Source of the DNA: Roseateles_B sp041912595
GTDB taxonomy: Bacteria > Pseudomonadota > Gammaproteobacteria > Burkholderiales > Burkholderiaceae_C
DNA: 64,000 nt
Assembly: GCA_041912595.1 (NCBI GenBank)
Contig: JAYRMR010000004.1
Location: 62,001 to 126,000 of the forward strand
Direction of reading: 5' to 3'
Below, piece after piece: positions 48,881 through 57,441 of the stretch. Both the position numbers and the translations under genes were made by a program. The notes beneath the pieces are model-generated. The model was not told the origin of the DNA, did no database searches, and saw only the letters and a program-made list of their open reading frames with translations. How positions within the stretch are numbered: the first letter of the stretch is position 1; each line of letters begins with the position of its first letter.

Positions 48881-49098
48881 GGGGCGTCCCTCCTTCGTTC
48901 GAGTGCATCAGGATCCCGGGGACTGCGCAAGCGCCGTGCCAGCGGTGGCTCCGCAGGCGGGATGCCCGTGCACCAACAACAGGCCTGGATCGACGCCCCT
49001 CGCCCGCCCTGCGCCGCGCCCGTGCGGCAATGCCCGCACAATGCACCCGCCCGGTGCGCGCGTGTCGGGCGTCCCCATTCTTCACCGCAGTACCCGCC

Positions 49099-49992
49099 AT
49101 GACCGATCGCCGCGCCCATCTGGACTTCTTTGCCATCAGCTCGCTGCTGGCCTGCTGCCTGCTGTGGGGCCTGGGTCAGGTGGCCATCAAGGCGGCGCTG
49201 ACGGAGATCACGCCCATGTGGCAGGCCGGCCTGCGCTCGGCCGTGGCCGCCGTGCTGGTGTGGACGTGGGCGCGCTGGCGACGCATCCCGCTGTTCGATC
49301 ACGACGGCAGCCTGCCGGGTGGTCTGCTGGTCGGCAGCCTCTTTGCCGCGGAGTTCGCCTGCATCTACGCCGGCATGCAGTACACCAGCGCCGCACGCAT
49401 GGTGGTGTGGATCTATCTGTCGCCCTTCGTCGTGGCCCTGGGCATGCCCTTCATCGCCCGCTCGGAGCGGCTGAGCCTGCGCCAGAGCGCCGGCCTGCTG
49501 CTGGCCTTCGGCGCTGTCGCCTTCGCCTTCGCGGAGGGCTTCGCCGCCCCGACGGCCGACGCCCCGCACCAATGGCTGGGTGATGCGCTGGGCCTGCTGG
49601 CGGCGCTGCTGTGGGGCGGCACGACGCTGGCCATCCGGGCCACGCGCCTGTCGACGGCCAGCGCCGAGAAGACGCTGTTCTACCAGCTCGCCGTCTCCGC
49701 CGTGCTGCTGTGCGCCGGCGCCGTCTGGGCCGGCGAGGCCTGGCCACAGAGCTGGAGCTGGCGCCTGGCCGGGCTCTTCGGCTTCCAGGCGGTGATCGTG
49801 TCCTTCATCAGCTATCTCGTGTGGTTCTGGCTGATCCGCCACTACCCCGCCACGCGGCTGGCCAGCTTCACCCTCAGCACGCCGCTCTTCGGCCTGCTGG
49901 CGGGCAGCGCGCTGCTGGGCGAGGCCATCTCCGGCCGCCTGATGGGTGCCATGGCCGGGCTGGCGCTGGGCATCCTGCTCGTGAACCGCTGA
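49099..49992 (+). CDS. EamA-family (DMT) transporter
   Basis: A 297-residue membrane protein with ten hydrophobic segments in two EamA repeats, typical of drug/metabolite exporters of the RhaT/YdcZ type. Features: LLACCLLWGLGQVAIKAAL at the start of repeat 1, YTSAARMVVWIYLSPFVVAL, and in repeat 2 LGLLAALLWGGTTLAIRAT and LGEAISGRLMGAMAGLALG. The substrate (often an amino acid or nucleobase) is unknown. ATG 49099 is the first start with a standard N-terminus. The GST gene follows 98 bp downstream. Confidence 0.9.
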   Translation: MTDRRAHLDFFAISSLLACCLLWGLGQVAIKAALTEITPMWQAGLRSAVAAVLVWTWARWRRIPLFDHDGSLPGGLLVGSLFAAEFACIYAGMQYTSAARMVVWIYLSPFVVALGMPFIARSERLSLRQSAGLLLAFGAVAFAFAEGFAAPTADAPHQWLGDALGLLAALLWGGTTLAIRATRLSTASAEKTLFYQLAVSAVLLCAGAVWAGEAWPQSWSWRLAGLFGFQAVIVSFISYLVWFWLIRHYPATRLASFTLSTPLFGLLAGSALLGEAISGRLMGAMAGLALGILLVNR

Positions 49993-50054
49993 GCGCCCGG
50001 GCGAAAGCCGGCCGACCTGTCGCGCGCGCGGCAGGCCGGCCCGCGCCGCCGGCA

Positions 50055-50060
50055 TAGACT
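50055..50060 (+). promoter_or_regulatory. candidate -10 element of the GST/cupin pair
   Basis: TAGACT lies 30 bp before the GST ATG inside ATAGACTCC, the same string as in front of murU. A CGGAGA ribosome binding site follows. Confidence 0.35.
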
Positions 50061-50090
50061 CCGGCGATCCCAAGAACACCGGAGACCCCC

Positions 50091-50756
50091 ATGATCACGC
50101 TGTGCGGCTTCTCGCTCTCGAACTACTACAACAAGGTCAAGCTGGCCCTGCTGGAGAAGCAGATCCCCTTCCAGGAAGAGCTGGTGATGACGAAGTCGGC
50201 GGACGAAGCCGTGCTGAGCTGCTCGCCCCTGGGCAAGGTGCCCTTCATCAAGACGCCGCAGGGGGCGCTGTGCGAGAGCCAGGTCATCATGGATTACCTG
50301 GAAGCGGCCTATCCGCAGCAGCCGCTGCTGCCGGCCGATCCCTTCGCCGCCGCCAAGCTGCGCGAGCTGACCACCTTCATCGAACTGCATCTCGAGCTGG
50401 TGGCTCGGGAGCTGTATGCGCAGGCCTTCTTCGGGGGCACGGTCAGCGAGTCCAAGCAGGAATGGGTGCGCAAGACGCTGAACAAGAACATCCCCGCCTT
50501 CAAGCGCCTGGCGCGCTTCGCGCCTTATGTTGGCGGCGAGCAGTTCTCGCAGGCCGATTGCGCCGCGTGGGTCAGCCTGCCGCTCGTGGGCATGGCCACC
50601 AAGGCCGTGCTGGGTGAAGATCTGCTGGCGACGCATGGCGTGGACTGGAAGAGTTATGCCAAGCTGATCGGCGACCGCCCCTCGGCCCAGCAGGTGGCGG
50701 CCGACCGCAAGGCCGACAACGACCGCCAGCTGGCCGCCGTCAAGGCCAGGGGCTGA
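50091..50756 (+). CDS. glutathione S-transferase
   Basis: A 221-residue GST. The thioredoxin-like N-terminal domain begins ITLCGFSLSNYYNKVKLALL and contains the glutathione-binding NPLGKVP-type segment (CSPLGKVPFIKTPQG) and the CESQVIMDYLE helix. The all-helical C-terminal domain includes GEQFSQADCAAWVSLPL with the conserved N-capping Asp. It likely conjugates or isomerises electrophiles; the class is unclear. The small cupin gene follows after 14 bp and is probably cotranscribed. Confidence 0.93.
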   Translation: MITLCGFSLSNYYNKVKLALLEKQIPFQEELVMTKSADEAVLSCSPLGKVPFIKTPQGALCESQVIMDYLEAAYPQQPLLPADPFAAAKLRELTTFIELHLELVARELYAQAFFGGTVSESKQEWVRKTLNKNIPAFKRLARFAPYVGGEQFSQADCAAWVSLPLVGMATKAVLGEDLLATHGVDWKSYAKLIGDRPSAQQVAADRKADNDRQLAAVKARG

Positions 50757-50770
50757 ACGCGGAGCCCGCC

Positions 50771-51049
50771 GTGGCGATGCCCTCCTCCCTCGACGAATTC
50801 CGCGCCGACGCCCTCGCCACGGGCTTCACGGAGGTGCTGACACGGAGCTGGGCGCCCGACACCGTCGTGGCAGCCCACACGCATCCCTTCGACGCCAAGG
50901 CATGGATCGTCCAGGGCGAGATGTGGCTCACCGTGGCGGGCGCCACGCGGCACCTGCGCCCCGGTGATGGCTTCGAGCTGCCGGCCGCCACGGTGCACGA
51001 CGAGCGCTACGGGCCGCAGGGCGCGACCTACTGGGTGGCCCGACGCTGA
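50771..51049 (+). CDS. small single-domain cupin protein
   Basis: A 92-residue protein. The GTG at 50771 has a GGAG six bases upstream and is preferred over the ATG at 50777. The cupin fold motifs are visible: VVAAHTHPFDAKAWIVQGEM (motif 1 with two His and a Gly) and RHLRPGDGFELPAATVHDE (motif 2 with a His), enough to bind one metal ion. Small cupins of this kind have varied roles in sensing or oxidation; none can be assigned here. It is 14 bp downstream of the GST gene. Confidence 0.85.
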   Translation: MAMPSSLDEFRADALATGFTEVLTRSWAPDTVVAAHTHPFDAKAWIVQGEMWLTVAGATRHLRPGDGFELPAATVHDERYGPQGATYWVARR

Positions 51050-51385
51050 GCTGGCAACGGCGGCCGGCCGCGCACCGTCGCGTGCAGCGCCGGTCCACCG
51101 CGCGACACGCTGTGGCGCGCACGCAGGCCGTCATGCCAAGCGACGAAGGCATGACCGTCACGCCGGGATATCCCTGGCTATACTGAATTGGCACTGCCCT
51201 CCCCCGGCCGCCCCTCACCCGGGTGCGTTGCCAGTCCTGCCGCACCCAGGCGATGGCATCCGGACTTGAGGGCTTGGGAAATTCACCACATTTCCGACGA
51301 CCGGCACCGCGCGTGCCGGGCTTCCCGATGTCTCGAGGCAGTCTGCAGTTGACTTCCAAACATCAACGCACAAGCGCCCCTGGTG
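51050..51385. other. 336-bp intergenic region before the AraC-family gene
   Basis: No gene is recognised. A hairpin with a perfect 8-bp stem, GTCATGCC (51130-51137) and GGCATGAC (51148-51155), without a T-tract, may end the GST/cupin transcript. TATACT at 51179-51184 is a possible -10 for the AraC gene but has no clear -35 partner. Confidence 0.4.
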
Positions 51386-52288
51386 ATGCAGAAAATCAAC
51401 TTCAAGGATCCTGCGCAGTACGGCAGCCTGTTCCATGCCGCCCCCGTGCGGAACAGCGTTCCCTTCCAGTGGGGGGACCTCTACTTCGAGCGCCGCGAGG
51501 AAGCGGAGTTCGAGACCCTGGAGCACAGCATCGATGGCCATTACCTGATGGTCAAGCTGAATCCCTGGTCGATCGCCGACCGGCGCATTGACGGCAAGTG
51601 GCAGTCCGAGGTCCAGCGGCGAGGATCCGTGGCCTATGTGCCGGACGGCTGCCGCCACAGCGTGCGTTACCAGAAGCCGCTGGGTGCCTTGTGTTTCGTG
51701 ACGCTGTCGCGCGGGCTGGTGGATGCCGTCGCCGACGAGCTGAACCAGCCCCGATTCGCCGGCCAGCCGCGCTTCGCCAAGGACACCGACCCCACGATGC
51801 TCAACGCGGTCGAGGCCATGGACCGCGAGTTGCGGGAGGGCAATCCCAACGGTGTCCTCTTCGCGCAGAACTACAGCAAGCTGATGGCCGCCCATCTGGT
51901 GCTGGGGTACGGGCAGACCCGTCGCGCCCGGCCCGGCCTGCAGAACCTGCCGCATCGGAAGATGAAATGGCTCGACGACTACATCGACGCCAACCTCGCC
52001 GCCAAGATCACCCTCGAGGAACTGGCCCAGCAGGTGGACCTGAGCCCCTACTACTTCACCCGCATCTTCAAGGCCACCGCGGGCATGGCCCCGTACCAGT
52101 ACGTCCTGCACAAGCGGATCGAGTTCGCACGGGCTTGCCTGAAGCTCGACCAGCAGTCCATCCAGGACGTCGCCCTGGCCTGCGGCTTCAGCGATGCCAG
52201 CCAGTTCTCGCGGCAGTTCACGAAGATCTGCCAGCAGACGCCCTCGGCCTACCGACAGACCTGTCGCACCGACGGCCCGCCCGCCTGA
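51386..52288 (+). CDS. AraC-family transcriptional regulator
   Basis: A 300-residue regulator. Residues ~10-150 form a cupin-like effector domain (HSIDGHYLMVKLNPWSIADR, RRGSVAYVPDGCRHSVRYQK). Residues ~195-295 are the AraC double helix-turn-helix: ITLEELAQQVDLSPYYFTRI and ALACGFSDASQFSRQFTKIC, followed by TPSAYR. A GTG three bases upstream of the ATG is an alternative start. It is convergent with, and 406 bp from, the six-gene minus-strand operon at 52695-58221, and is the only nearby regulator, so control of that operon is a reasonable but untested inference. Confidence 0.93.
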   Translation: MQKINFKDPAQYGSLFHAAPVRNSVPFQWGDLYFERREEAEFETLEHSIDGHYLMVKLNPWSIADRRIDGKWQSEVQRRGSVAYVPDGCRHSVRYQKPLGALCFVTLSRGLVDAVADELNQPRFAGQPRFAKDTDPTMLNAVEAMDRELREGNPNGVLFAQNYSKLMAAHLVLGYGQTRRARPGLQNLPHRKMKWLDDYIDANLAAKITLEELAQQVDLSPYYFTRIFKATAGMAPYQYVLHKRIEFARACLKLDQQSIQDVALACGFSDASQFSRQFTKICQQTPSAYRQTCRTDGPPA

Positions 52289-52454
52289 TCGCCCAGGGGC
52301 TGAAGCGCAGATGACGGGCGAGGAGCCGTGGTCCGCGTGGATCCGGTGACTCGCAGCGGACCGACGGGCTTGAATCCGCTTCAGCTCGCGTCGATGGGCT
52401 CGGGCTCGCGATCGGGCGGCGCGGAGCAGCGTTGAGCTGAGATCGGACTCCGGT

Positions 52455-52688
52455 TCATTGCCCGCCTTGCCTCTGGCACCGCGTCGGCAGCGCCCGCGCC
52501 CGCGACAACGCCAAAGCCAAGGCCAACAGCGACAGCAGCGGCACTACCAGGATTGATGGATCTCCTGCCCTGCCCACGCCCGGCTCAGGTGCCTGCCCTG
52601 GCCCGGGCCCGGGTCCTGGCGCCGGTCCTGGTCCGGGTCCCGGCTTCCGTTTGAGGTCCGGTCTGCGCGGACCTGCGCGGTCCGCCAC
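52455..52688 (-). CDS. possible small Pro/Gly-rich membrane peptide, 77 aa
   Basis: A short frame starting at GTG 52688, 6 bp after the stop of the upstream gene, with a GAGGGGG sequence overlapping that stop. The predicted product begins basic and hydrophilic, then has a PG-repeat run (KRKPGPGPGPAPGPGPGPG), a likely membrane helix (SILVVPLLSLLALALAL) and a basic end (SRARALPTRCQRQ). This linker-helix-basic order resembles C-terminal sorting tails. It could be a genuine seventh gene of the operon, the remnant of a longer protein, or non-coding. The DNA contains imperfect GGTCCTGG-like repeats (~52590-52650). Confidence 0.35.
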   Translation of the reverse strand: MADRAGPRRPDLKRKPGPGPGPAPGPGPGPGQAPEPGVGRAGDPSILVVPLLSLLALALALSRARALPTRCQRQGGQ

Positions 52689-52694
52689 GCCCCC

Positions 52695-53861
52695 TCAGGC
52701 CATGGCCACCGCCACCTTCAGGCGGGTCAAGGCCACCCTCATGTGGTCGTAATGCCGGTGGGCGTAGTGCTGGACGGGTCCGGGCACCTCCAGCGCGTCG
52801 TGCACGAAGTCCAGCAGCGCCGCCTTCACCTGCGCGAGGGGCGCCTGCCTGATGAGCGACTCGAGGTCGAGGATGTCCCGCAGGATGCCGCGCAGCGTGG
52901 GCACGAGCGTCCCATTCAGATGGATCTTGCCGTCGACGATCTCCAGCGCCCCGCGCCGCTTCAGCAGGTTGAAGAACATGTAGCTGGACAGTGCGTCGTA
53001 GGAGGGCCAGGCCTGCCCCTCCGCATCGAAGCTGACCCCGTCGACGCCATATCGCAGCAGCCGCTCCGCCAGGATGAACTCGAAGAGGAAGGCCGTGCTG
53101 ACCTGGAAGGCATCCCCGTCATCCAGCAGGGCCAGCGCGCTGGCCACATCCACGCGCAACTCCTCCAGGCCCGCCAGAGGCCGGCTGGACTTGAGCTTGA
53201 GAAAGGCCGGAATCGGGAGATCACCGACGCGCTGGTGGTGGTACTCGTGCATCCAGACCCAATAGACCGTCGCCCGCTCGATCGCCGGGTAGCCGGCGTC
53301 CCGGAGGTGCTGAAACGAATCGTCTGTGGTCAGGTGCTCGACGATGCGTTGGGTCAGCTTGTGGTGACGGCTGGCGAACTTGTTGATGAGGTAGTAGATC
53401 TTGTCGCCAGGCTCCTGAACCGCACCCATGTGGTTCTCCGGGAAAATGGCCACCGTGTGCACCGGGATCAGGCCCTCCGTCGACTCACGCACGACGATGG
53501 GCATCACATTGGTCGCGTACTTCCTCAGCGCGGGGTCCACGGGCAGAAGCTCGAACTTCAGATACTCCAGACCCATGGGCTTGGCGTAGGGCGCGCTGAG
53601 CAGGGAGATGAGGGTGTCGCTGCGGGGGTTGTTGAAGTAGCGCCGGGTGTCTCGCAAGGAGAAGCCGTCCCCGGTGGCGCAGCGCTGGAGATCCCTCAAC
53701 AGGCTGCGGGCGCATTCCATGTCGAAGAAATCAGGCACCGCCATCAGCTGATCCATCAGCGAGCGGGCCGCGCGCAGGCTCAGCCCCTGGGGGTTGCCGA
53801 TCCAGCCCAGCGTCTGCTGACGGATGGCGTTGAGCCGGGGCAGCGTGGCGTCGTAGTTCAT
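52695..53861 (-). CDS. protein with HExxH motif (DUF6421-like), last clear gene of the six-gene operon
   Basis: A 388-residue soluble protein with no signal peptide. Residues 205-209 are HEYHH in VYWVWMHEYHHQR, a zinc-metalloprotease-type HExxH, and GLEELRVDVA at 231-240 supplies a Glu about 29 residues later as a possible third ligand. That is the gluzincin arrangement. The overall pattern (LEYLKFELLPVDPALRKYA, YPAIERATVY) recalls DUF6421 proteins of actinobacteria, a family with no established function. The assignment is from memory of the pattern and is moderate. It overlaps the LysE gene by 4 bp (ATGA). Confidence 0.75.
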   Translation of the reverse strand: MNYDATLPRLNAIRQQTLGWIGNPQGLSLRAARSLMDQLMAVPDFFDMECARSLLRDLQRCATGDGFSLRDTRRYFNNPRSDTLISLLSAPYAKPMGLEYLKFELLPVDPALRKYATNVMPIVVRESTEGLIPVHTVAIFPENHMGAVQEPGDKIYYLINKFASRHHKLTQRIVEHLTTDDSFQHLRDAGYPAIERATVYWVWMHEYHHQRVGDLPIPAFLKLKSSRPLAGLEELRVDVASALALLDDGDAFQVSTAFLFEFILAERLLRYGVDGVSFDAEGQAWPSYDALSSYMFFNLLKRRGALEIVDGKIHLNGTLVPTLRGILRDILDLESLIRQAPLAQVKAALLDFVHDALEVPGPVQHYAHRHYDHMRVALTRLKVAVAMA

Positions 53862-54496
53862 GACATCGCTTCCAGAAGTTCACGGGCGATGGGCACGATG
53901 GACAGCAGCAGCAGGCCGCCCATCAGCAGCTTGAAGGCCAGGTCTCTGCGGGGGCTGGTCAGCAGGCGCGACATGAATCCGCCAAAAACGGCCCAGACCA
54001 GCATGCAGGGCGCATTGATCACCAGGAAGGTGAGCGCCACGAGCCCCACCTGCGGCAGGCCGGCGGCCGGCGAGGTATAGGACGTCACGGCGCCAAAGGC
54101 CATGATCCAGGCCTTGGGATTGAACAGGGGCAGCGCCAAGCCACTGGGAAACGAGACGGCCGCGGCCGGCTGCCCGTCGGCGCTGTGGCCCTCGGCCACG
54201 GGCGCTTCACCGCCGGGCGCTGTCATCAGCTTCCATGCGAGGTAGGCGATGTAGAGCAGCCCCACGCCCTTGAGCGCCAGCAGGAAGCCGGGGCTGCGGC
54301 CCAGCAGTTCGAAGAGCCCGAGGCCGGACACGAGCACCATGCCTCCAAGGCCCGTTGCGATCCCCAGGATCATCGGCAAGGACCGCACCGGGCCATGACG
54401 GGCCCCCGAGGCCAGCACCAGGAAATTGGCGGGCCCTGGCGTGATGGACATGGCCACGGCGTACAGGCAGAACGCCAGGAAGAGTTCGATGTTCAT
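53858..54496 (-). CDS. LysE/RhtB-family amino-acid exporter
   Basis: A 212-residue membrane protein with about six hydrophobic segments. The family signature is the N-terminal LYAVAMSITPGPANFLVLASG with the conserved TPGP, then LKGVGLLYIAYLAWKLM and LPLFNPKAWIMAFGAV. LysE/RhtB proteins export basic amino acids, homoserine, threonine or derived compounds. Within this operon it probably exports the pathway product. ATG 54496 overlaps the aminotransferase stop (ATGA) and its own stop overlaps the next gene, so translation is coupled throughout. Confidence 0.93.
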   Translation of the reverse strand: MNIELFLAFCLYAVAMSITPGPANFLVLASGARHGPVRSLPMILGIATGLGGMVLVSGLGLFELLGRSPGFLLALKGVGLLYIAYLAWKLMTAPGGEAPVAEGHSADGQPAAAVSFPSGLALPLFNPKAWIMAFGAVTSYTSPAAGLPQVGLVALTFLVINAPCMLVWAVFGGFMSRLLTSPRRDLAFKLLMGGLLLLSIVPIARELLEAMS

Positions 54497-55740
54497 GGCG
54501 CCTCGACTGCCGGTTGGAGGGTGGAACCCCGGGCCGCGGCGAGCGACCGCGCGAGCCGCTGAGCGGCCTCCTGCGCGGTGGCCGGGGAGATCATGGAATA
54601 GGACAGGCGCAAGGTGTGCGGCTCGGGATCCGCGGCATAGAAGGCCGCCCCCGGCACGAAGACGACCCCCTGCTCGACGCCGTGAGCCAGGACGCGGGCC
54701 GCATCCACGGAGGGGTCGAGACGCGCCCAGAGGAACATGCCGCCCTGGGGCTCGACAAAGTCGATGTCGTCGCCCAGATGCTGGCGCAACGCCGCCATCA
54801 GGGCGTCGCGACGCCGCCGGTAGCCGTCGCGCAGGACCTGCAGGCGCAAGGGCAGGCGGCCGCTGGCGAGGTAGGTCGCGACCACATGCTGGGACAGCGT
54901 GCAGCTGTGCAGGTCGATGGCCTGCTTGGCGAGGGCGGCCTGCCGGAAGCAGGCGTCCGAGAGCACCATCCATCCGATCCGCAAGCCTGGCGCCAGGATC
55001 TTGGAGAAGGACGAGAGGTAGATGACCCGTTCGCTGGCGCCCTGCCGGCGAGCCAGCGTGTAGAGGCTGTCGAGCGGCGCGCCCTGGAAGCGCAGCGCGC
55101 CATAGGGATCGTCCTCGATGAGCATCGTGCCGCTGCGCGCAGCAAGCTGCACCAGCTGCTGTCGGCGCGCCAGCGACAGCGTCGCACCGGTGGGGTTTCC
55201 GAAATCCGGCACGACGTAGATGGCCTTCACCCGGTGCTGCTCGACATAGCGCTCGACCCAATCGACGTCCATGCCATTCGCATCCGAGGGCGCCGAGACG
55301 ATCTGGGCCTCGGCCAGCCCGAAGGCCTGCAGCGCGGCCAGGTAGGAGGGGCGCTCCAGGATGATGCGATCCCCGGGCGCGAGCAGGATGCGGGCCGCCA
55401 GGTCGAGCCCTTGCTGCGACCCTGCGGTCACCAGGACCTGCTCCGGACGCGCCTCCATGCCTCGCTCCGCCATCAGCGCCGTGATCTCGGCCCGCAACGG
55501 CCACCGGCCTTCGGTTTCGCTGTACTGGAAGAGGCTGGCATCGGCCTGGGACTCGACATCCGCAAGAATGGCGCCCAGACCCTCCAGGTCGAACAGGTCC
55601 GGTGCCGGGATGCCACCGGCCAGGGAGATCATGCCGGGCGTCCGGCTGTGCTTGAGCAGGTCCCGCACGGCCGAACTCTGCAGGCGCTGCATGCGCCCGG
55701 CGAACTCGACGGACTCAGACGATGGGTGAAGTGGCGTCAT
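54493..55740 (-). CDS. PLP-dependent aminotransferase (class I, LysN/2-aminoadipate type)
   Basis: A 415-residue fold-type I aminotransferase without a GntR DNA-binding domain. Motifs: MISLAGGIPAPDLFDLEG, TAGSQQGLDLAARILLAPGD, YVVPDFGNPTGATLSLARR, and the PLP-lysine loop YLSSFSKILAPGLRIGWMV, followed by QGGMFLWARL. The pattern is that of the ARO8/LysN/MocR-like group, which acts on 2-aminoadipate, aromatic or branched substrates. It overlaps the hotdog gene by 26 bp and the LysE gene by 4 bp. In context it probably forms or consumes an alpha-amino acid intermediate. Confidence 0.93.
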   Translation of the reverse strand: MTPLHPSSESVEFAGRMQRLQSSAVRDLLKHSRTPGMISLAGGIPAPDLFDLEGLGAILADVESQADASLFQYSETEGRWPLRAEITALMAERGMEARPEQVLVTAGSQQGLDLAARILLAPGDRIILERPSYLAALQAFGLAEAQIVSAPSDANGMDVDWVERYVEQHRVKAIYVVPDFGNPTGATLSLARRQQLVQLAARSGTMLIEDDPYGALRFQGAPLDSLYTLARRQGASERVIYLSSFSKILAPGLRIGWMVLSDACFRQAALAKQAIDLHSCTLSQHVVATYLASGRLPLRLQVLRDGYRRRRDALMAALRQHLGDDIDFVEPQGGMFLWARLDPSVDAARVLAHGVEQGVVFVPGAAFYAADPEPHTLRLSYSMISPATAQEAAQRLARSLAAARGSTLQPAVEAP

Positions 55741-56302
55741 GGTGTTGAAGCGAGTCGAGAAGTAGCGAAGACGGCTCGTCGTCCGGCGGGGCGGGCATGG
55801 CGAAGCGGGAGGCCCAGCTTTCATCGTCGCCCTCCATCGCGCGGGCCACGGACACGATGCCGCTGGCCTTGAAGTGCAGCGCCCCGTGCCGCCCGAGAAG
55901 CCGAGCCTCGACAAACGCCAGCGAGCTGGTGCGGCGCAGCACACGGCATTCAAGCTCCGGGGCGGCCGATCGCACCGGCTTCATGAAGTCCATGGAGAGC
56001 TGCAGCGTGCCGCAGGTGCGCCCGCGAAAGAGCAGGACACCGGCGGTGGCAATGCCGCAGTCCGCCATGGCCGCGAGCGTGGCGCCATTGATGGCCTCAC
56101 CGCCCAGCCCGCCGGCATGCGCCGCCAGCGGGCGGACCAGGCGGATCCGCACCGCCTGCTCGTCCGAGAGGTCCAGCGCAGCGCCCATGTGCGTCAGCAA
56201 GGCCATCGTGTTGAGGCGGCTTTCCCAGCAGGCGCGCTGCGCGGCATCCAGCGGGAAGCGGATCGCCCGGTCCTGCGCCAGCGGGGACGGCGGCCTGTCC
56301 AT
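55715..56302 (-). CDS. hotdog-fold PaaI-type thioesterase-like protein
   Basis: A 195-residue protein with one hotdog domain. The central helix motif GGEAINGATLAAMADCGIATAG matches the PaaI/YigI acyl-CoA thioesterase subfamily, where the Asn and Asp/Glu of this helix take part in catalysis, and GTLQLSMDFMKPVRS is the following strand. Its first base is the last base of the radical SAM stop (TGATG). It may hydrolyse a CoA thioester or, as some hotdog proteins do, bind a pathway intermediate. The substrate is unknown. Confidence 0.85.
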   Translation of the reverse strand: MDRPPSPLAQDRAIRFPLDAAQRACWESRLNTMALLTHMGAALDLSDEQAVRIRLVRPLAAHAGGLGGEAINGATLAAMADCGIATAGVLLFRGRTCGTLQLSMDFMKPVRSAAPELECRVLRRTSSLAFVEARLLGRHGALHFKASGIVSVARAMEGDDESWASRFAMPAPPDDEPSSLLLDSLQHHDATSPIV

Positions 56303-57438
56303 CAGCTGAGCTCCAGCGGCTGCAGGGCCTGGGCGTCCTCATGCAGCGGCGGCTGCGGCTTGCGTCGATAGGGCGACCAGATGAACTGCCGCCAGTAGCT
56401 CTCGGCGACGTCCACCCAGGTCTCCAGCGTTTCCCTGGAGGCCAGCGATCCGGCGAGGCTCACCATGAACCAGCTGTAGACCGCCTGGCTGTCCCGGCAG
56501 CCCTCGCAATGGCCCGAGGTGCAGCAGCGCTCGAGCGTCTGCAGATCGGCCTTCCAGGTATTGAACATGGGCAAGACGGGCGCCCCGCTCGCGACGCGCT
56601 CCGCGTTGTCCGGGTGGTCCACGCTAATGCTGGGACAGCTGTCCCGGCCGAAGCTGCCCAACCAGCTGGAGCCGGTCACCATGGCCTCGATATGGGCCGG
56701 ATGGTTCAGGACCACCTCCGGGTAGGCCTCGCGGACGCGCAGCATCTCCGCCAGCAGCAGGCGCTGGTTGTGCATGCGCAAGGGGTGTCCCGTGTTGTAT
56801 TCGCTGTAGAAGTTGAAGGTGACCGTGTTGCCGTTGTCGCGGATGCGCTGCACGGTGGACTCCACGTGCCCCAGCCCGCGCTCCGTCACCGCGAACACGA
56901 AGCAGGCGCGGGGGTCGTCCTTGTAGTTGGCCAGTGCCGTGTCGAAGAGACCGGTGAAGGTGCGGCCGCCCGGCTTGATCGCCCGCAGCTCGTCATCCAG
57001 CGGGCCGCCGCCGAAGACCGACACGAAGACCGTGACGTTCTCGAAGGGCGCCTCGCGGGGCAATGCCCGCAGGCCGTTGGTCGAGATGGACACATAGCGC
57101 ATGCCCTCGACGAAGGCCGCCACGCGGTCCGGAAACAGGGCCGGCTCGCCCCCGATCAGCAGCGCCGCCGACACCTTCTGGCGGCGCTGGGTTTCAATGA
57201 AGGCCTTCCAGTCGTCCAGGGACTTGGCCTCGCCCGCCGTCTTGTCGTGACCGTATTCATAGAACCAGCAACCCTTGCAGCGGATGTTGCAGGCATTGGT
57301 GACGTGGTACTCCGAGGCACGCACGCGGGAGCCGAAGCGGCGCAGGGCATCGAGCCGGCCGGCCAGGACTTCATCACCTGCCAAGAGTTCCTCGATGCGG
57401 GCCGCCACGGCATGGCGGGCAACAGTGCGGTCCTGCAT
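56302..57438 (-). CDS. radical SAM enzyme with C-terminal Cys cluster
   Basis: A 378-residue enzyme. The [4Fe-4S] site that cleaves S-adenosylmethionine is CxxxCxxC at Cys50, Cys54 and Cys57 (VTNACNIRCKGCWFYEYG). A GGEPAL motif (LLIGGEPALFP) binds SAM. A later cluster CCTSGHCEGC, at about residues 304-314, suggests a second, SPASM-like iron-sulphur centre. The reaction is unknown; it is not one of the radical SAM families I can name with confidence. It begins 3 bp after the diiron gene and abuts the hotdog gene, so it is a core member of the operon. Confidence 0.92.
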   Translation of the reverse strand: MQDRTVARHAVAARIEELLAGDEVLAGRLDALRRFGSRVRASEYHVTNACNIRCKGCWFYEYGHDKTAGEAKSLDDWKAFIETQRRQKVSAALLIGGEPALFPDRVAAFVEGMRYVSISTNGLRALPREAPFENVTVFVSVFGGGPLDDELRAIKPGGRTFTGLFDTALANYKDDPRACFVFAVTERGLGHVESTVQRIRDNGNTVTFNFYSEYNTGHPLRMHNQRLLLAEMLRVREAYPEVVLNHPAHIEAMVTGSSWLGSFGRDSCPSISVDHPDNAERVASGAPVLPMFNTWKADLQTLERCCTSGHCEGCRDSQAVYSWFMVSLAGSLASRETLETWVDVAESYWRQFIWSPYRRKPQPPLHEDAQALQPLELS

Positions 57439-57441
57439 GGC

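Noticed and set aside
52590..52650. GGTCCTGG-like repeats as a CRISPR array.
   Set aside because: Units are short and contiguous with no unique spacers; they encode a Pro-Gly run.
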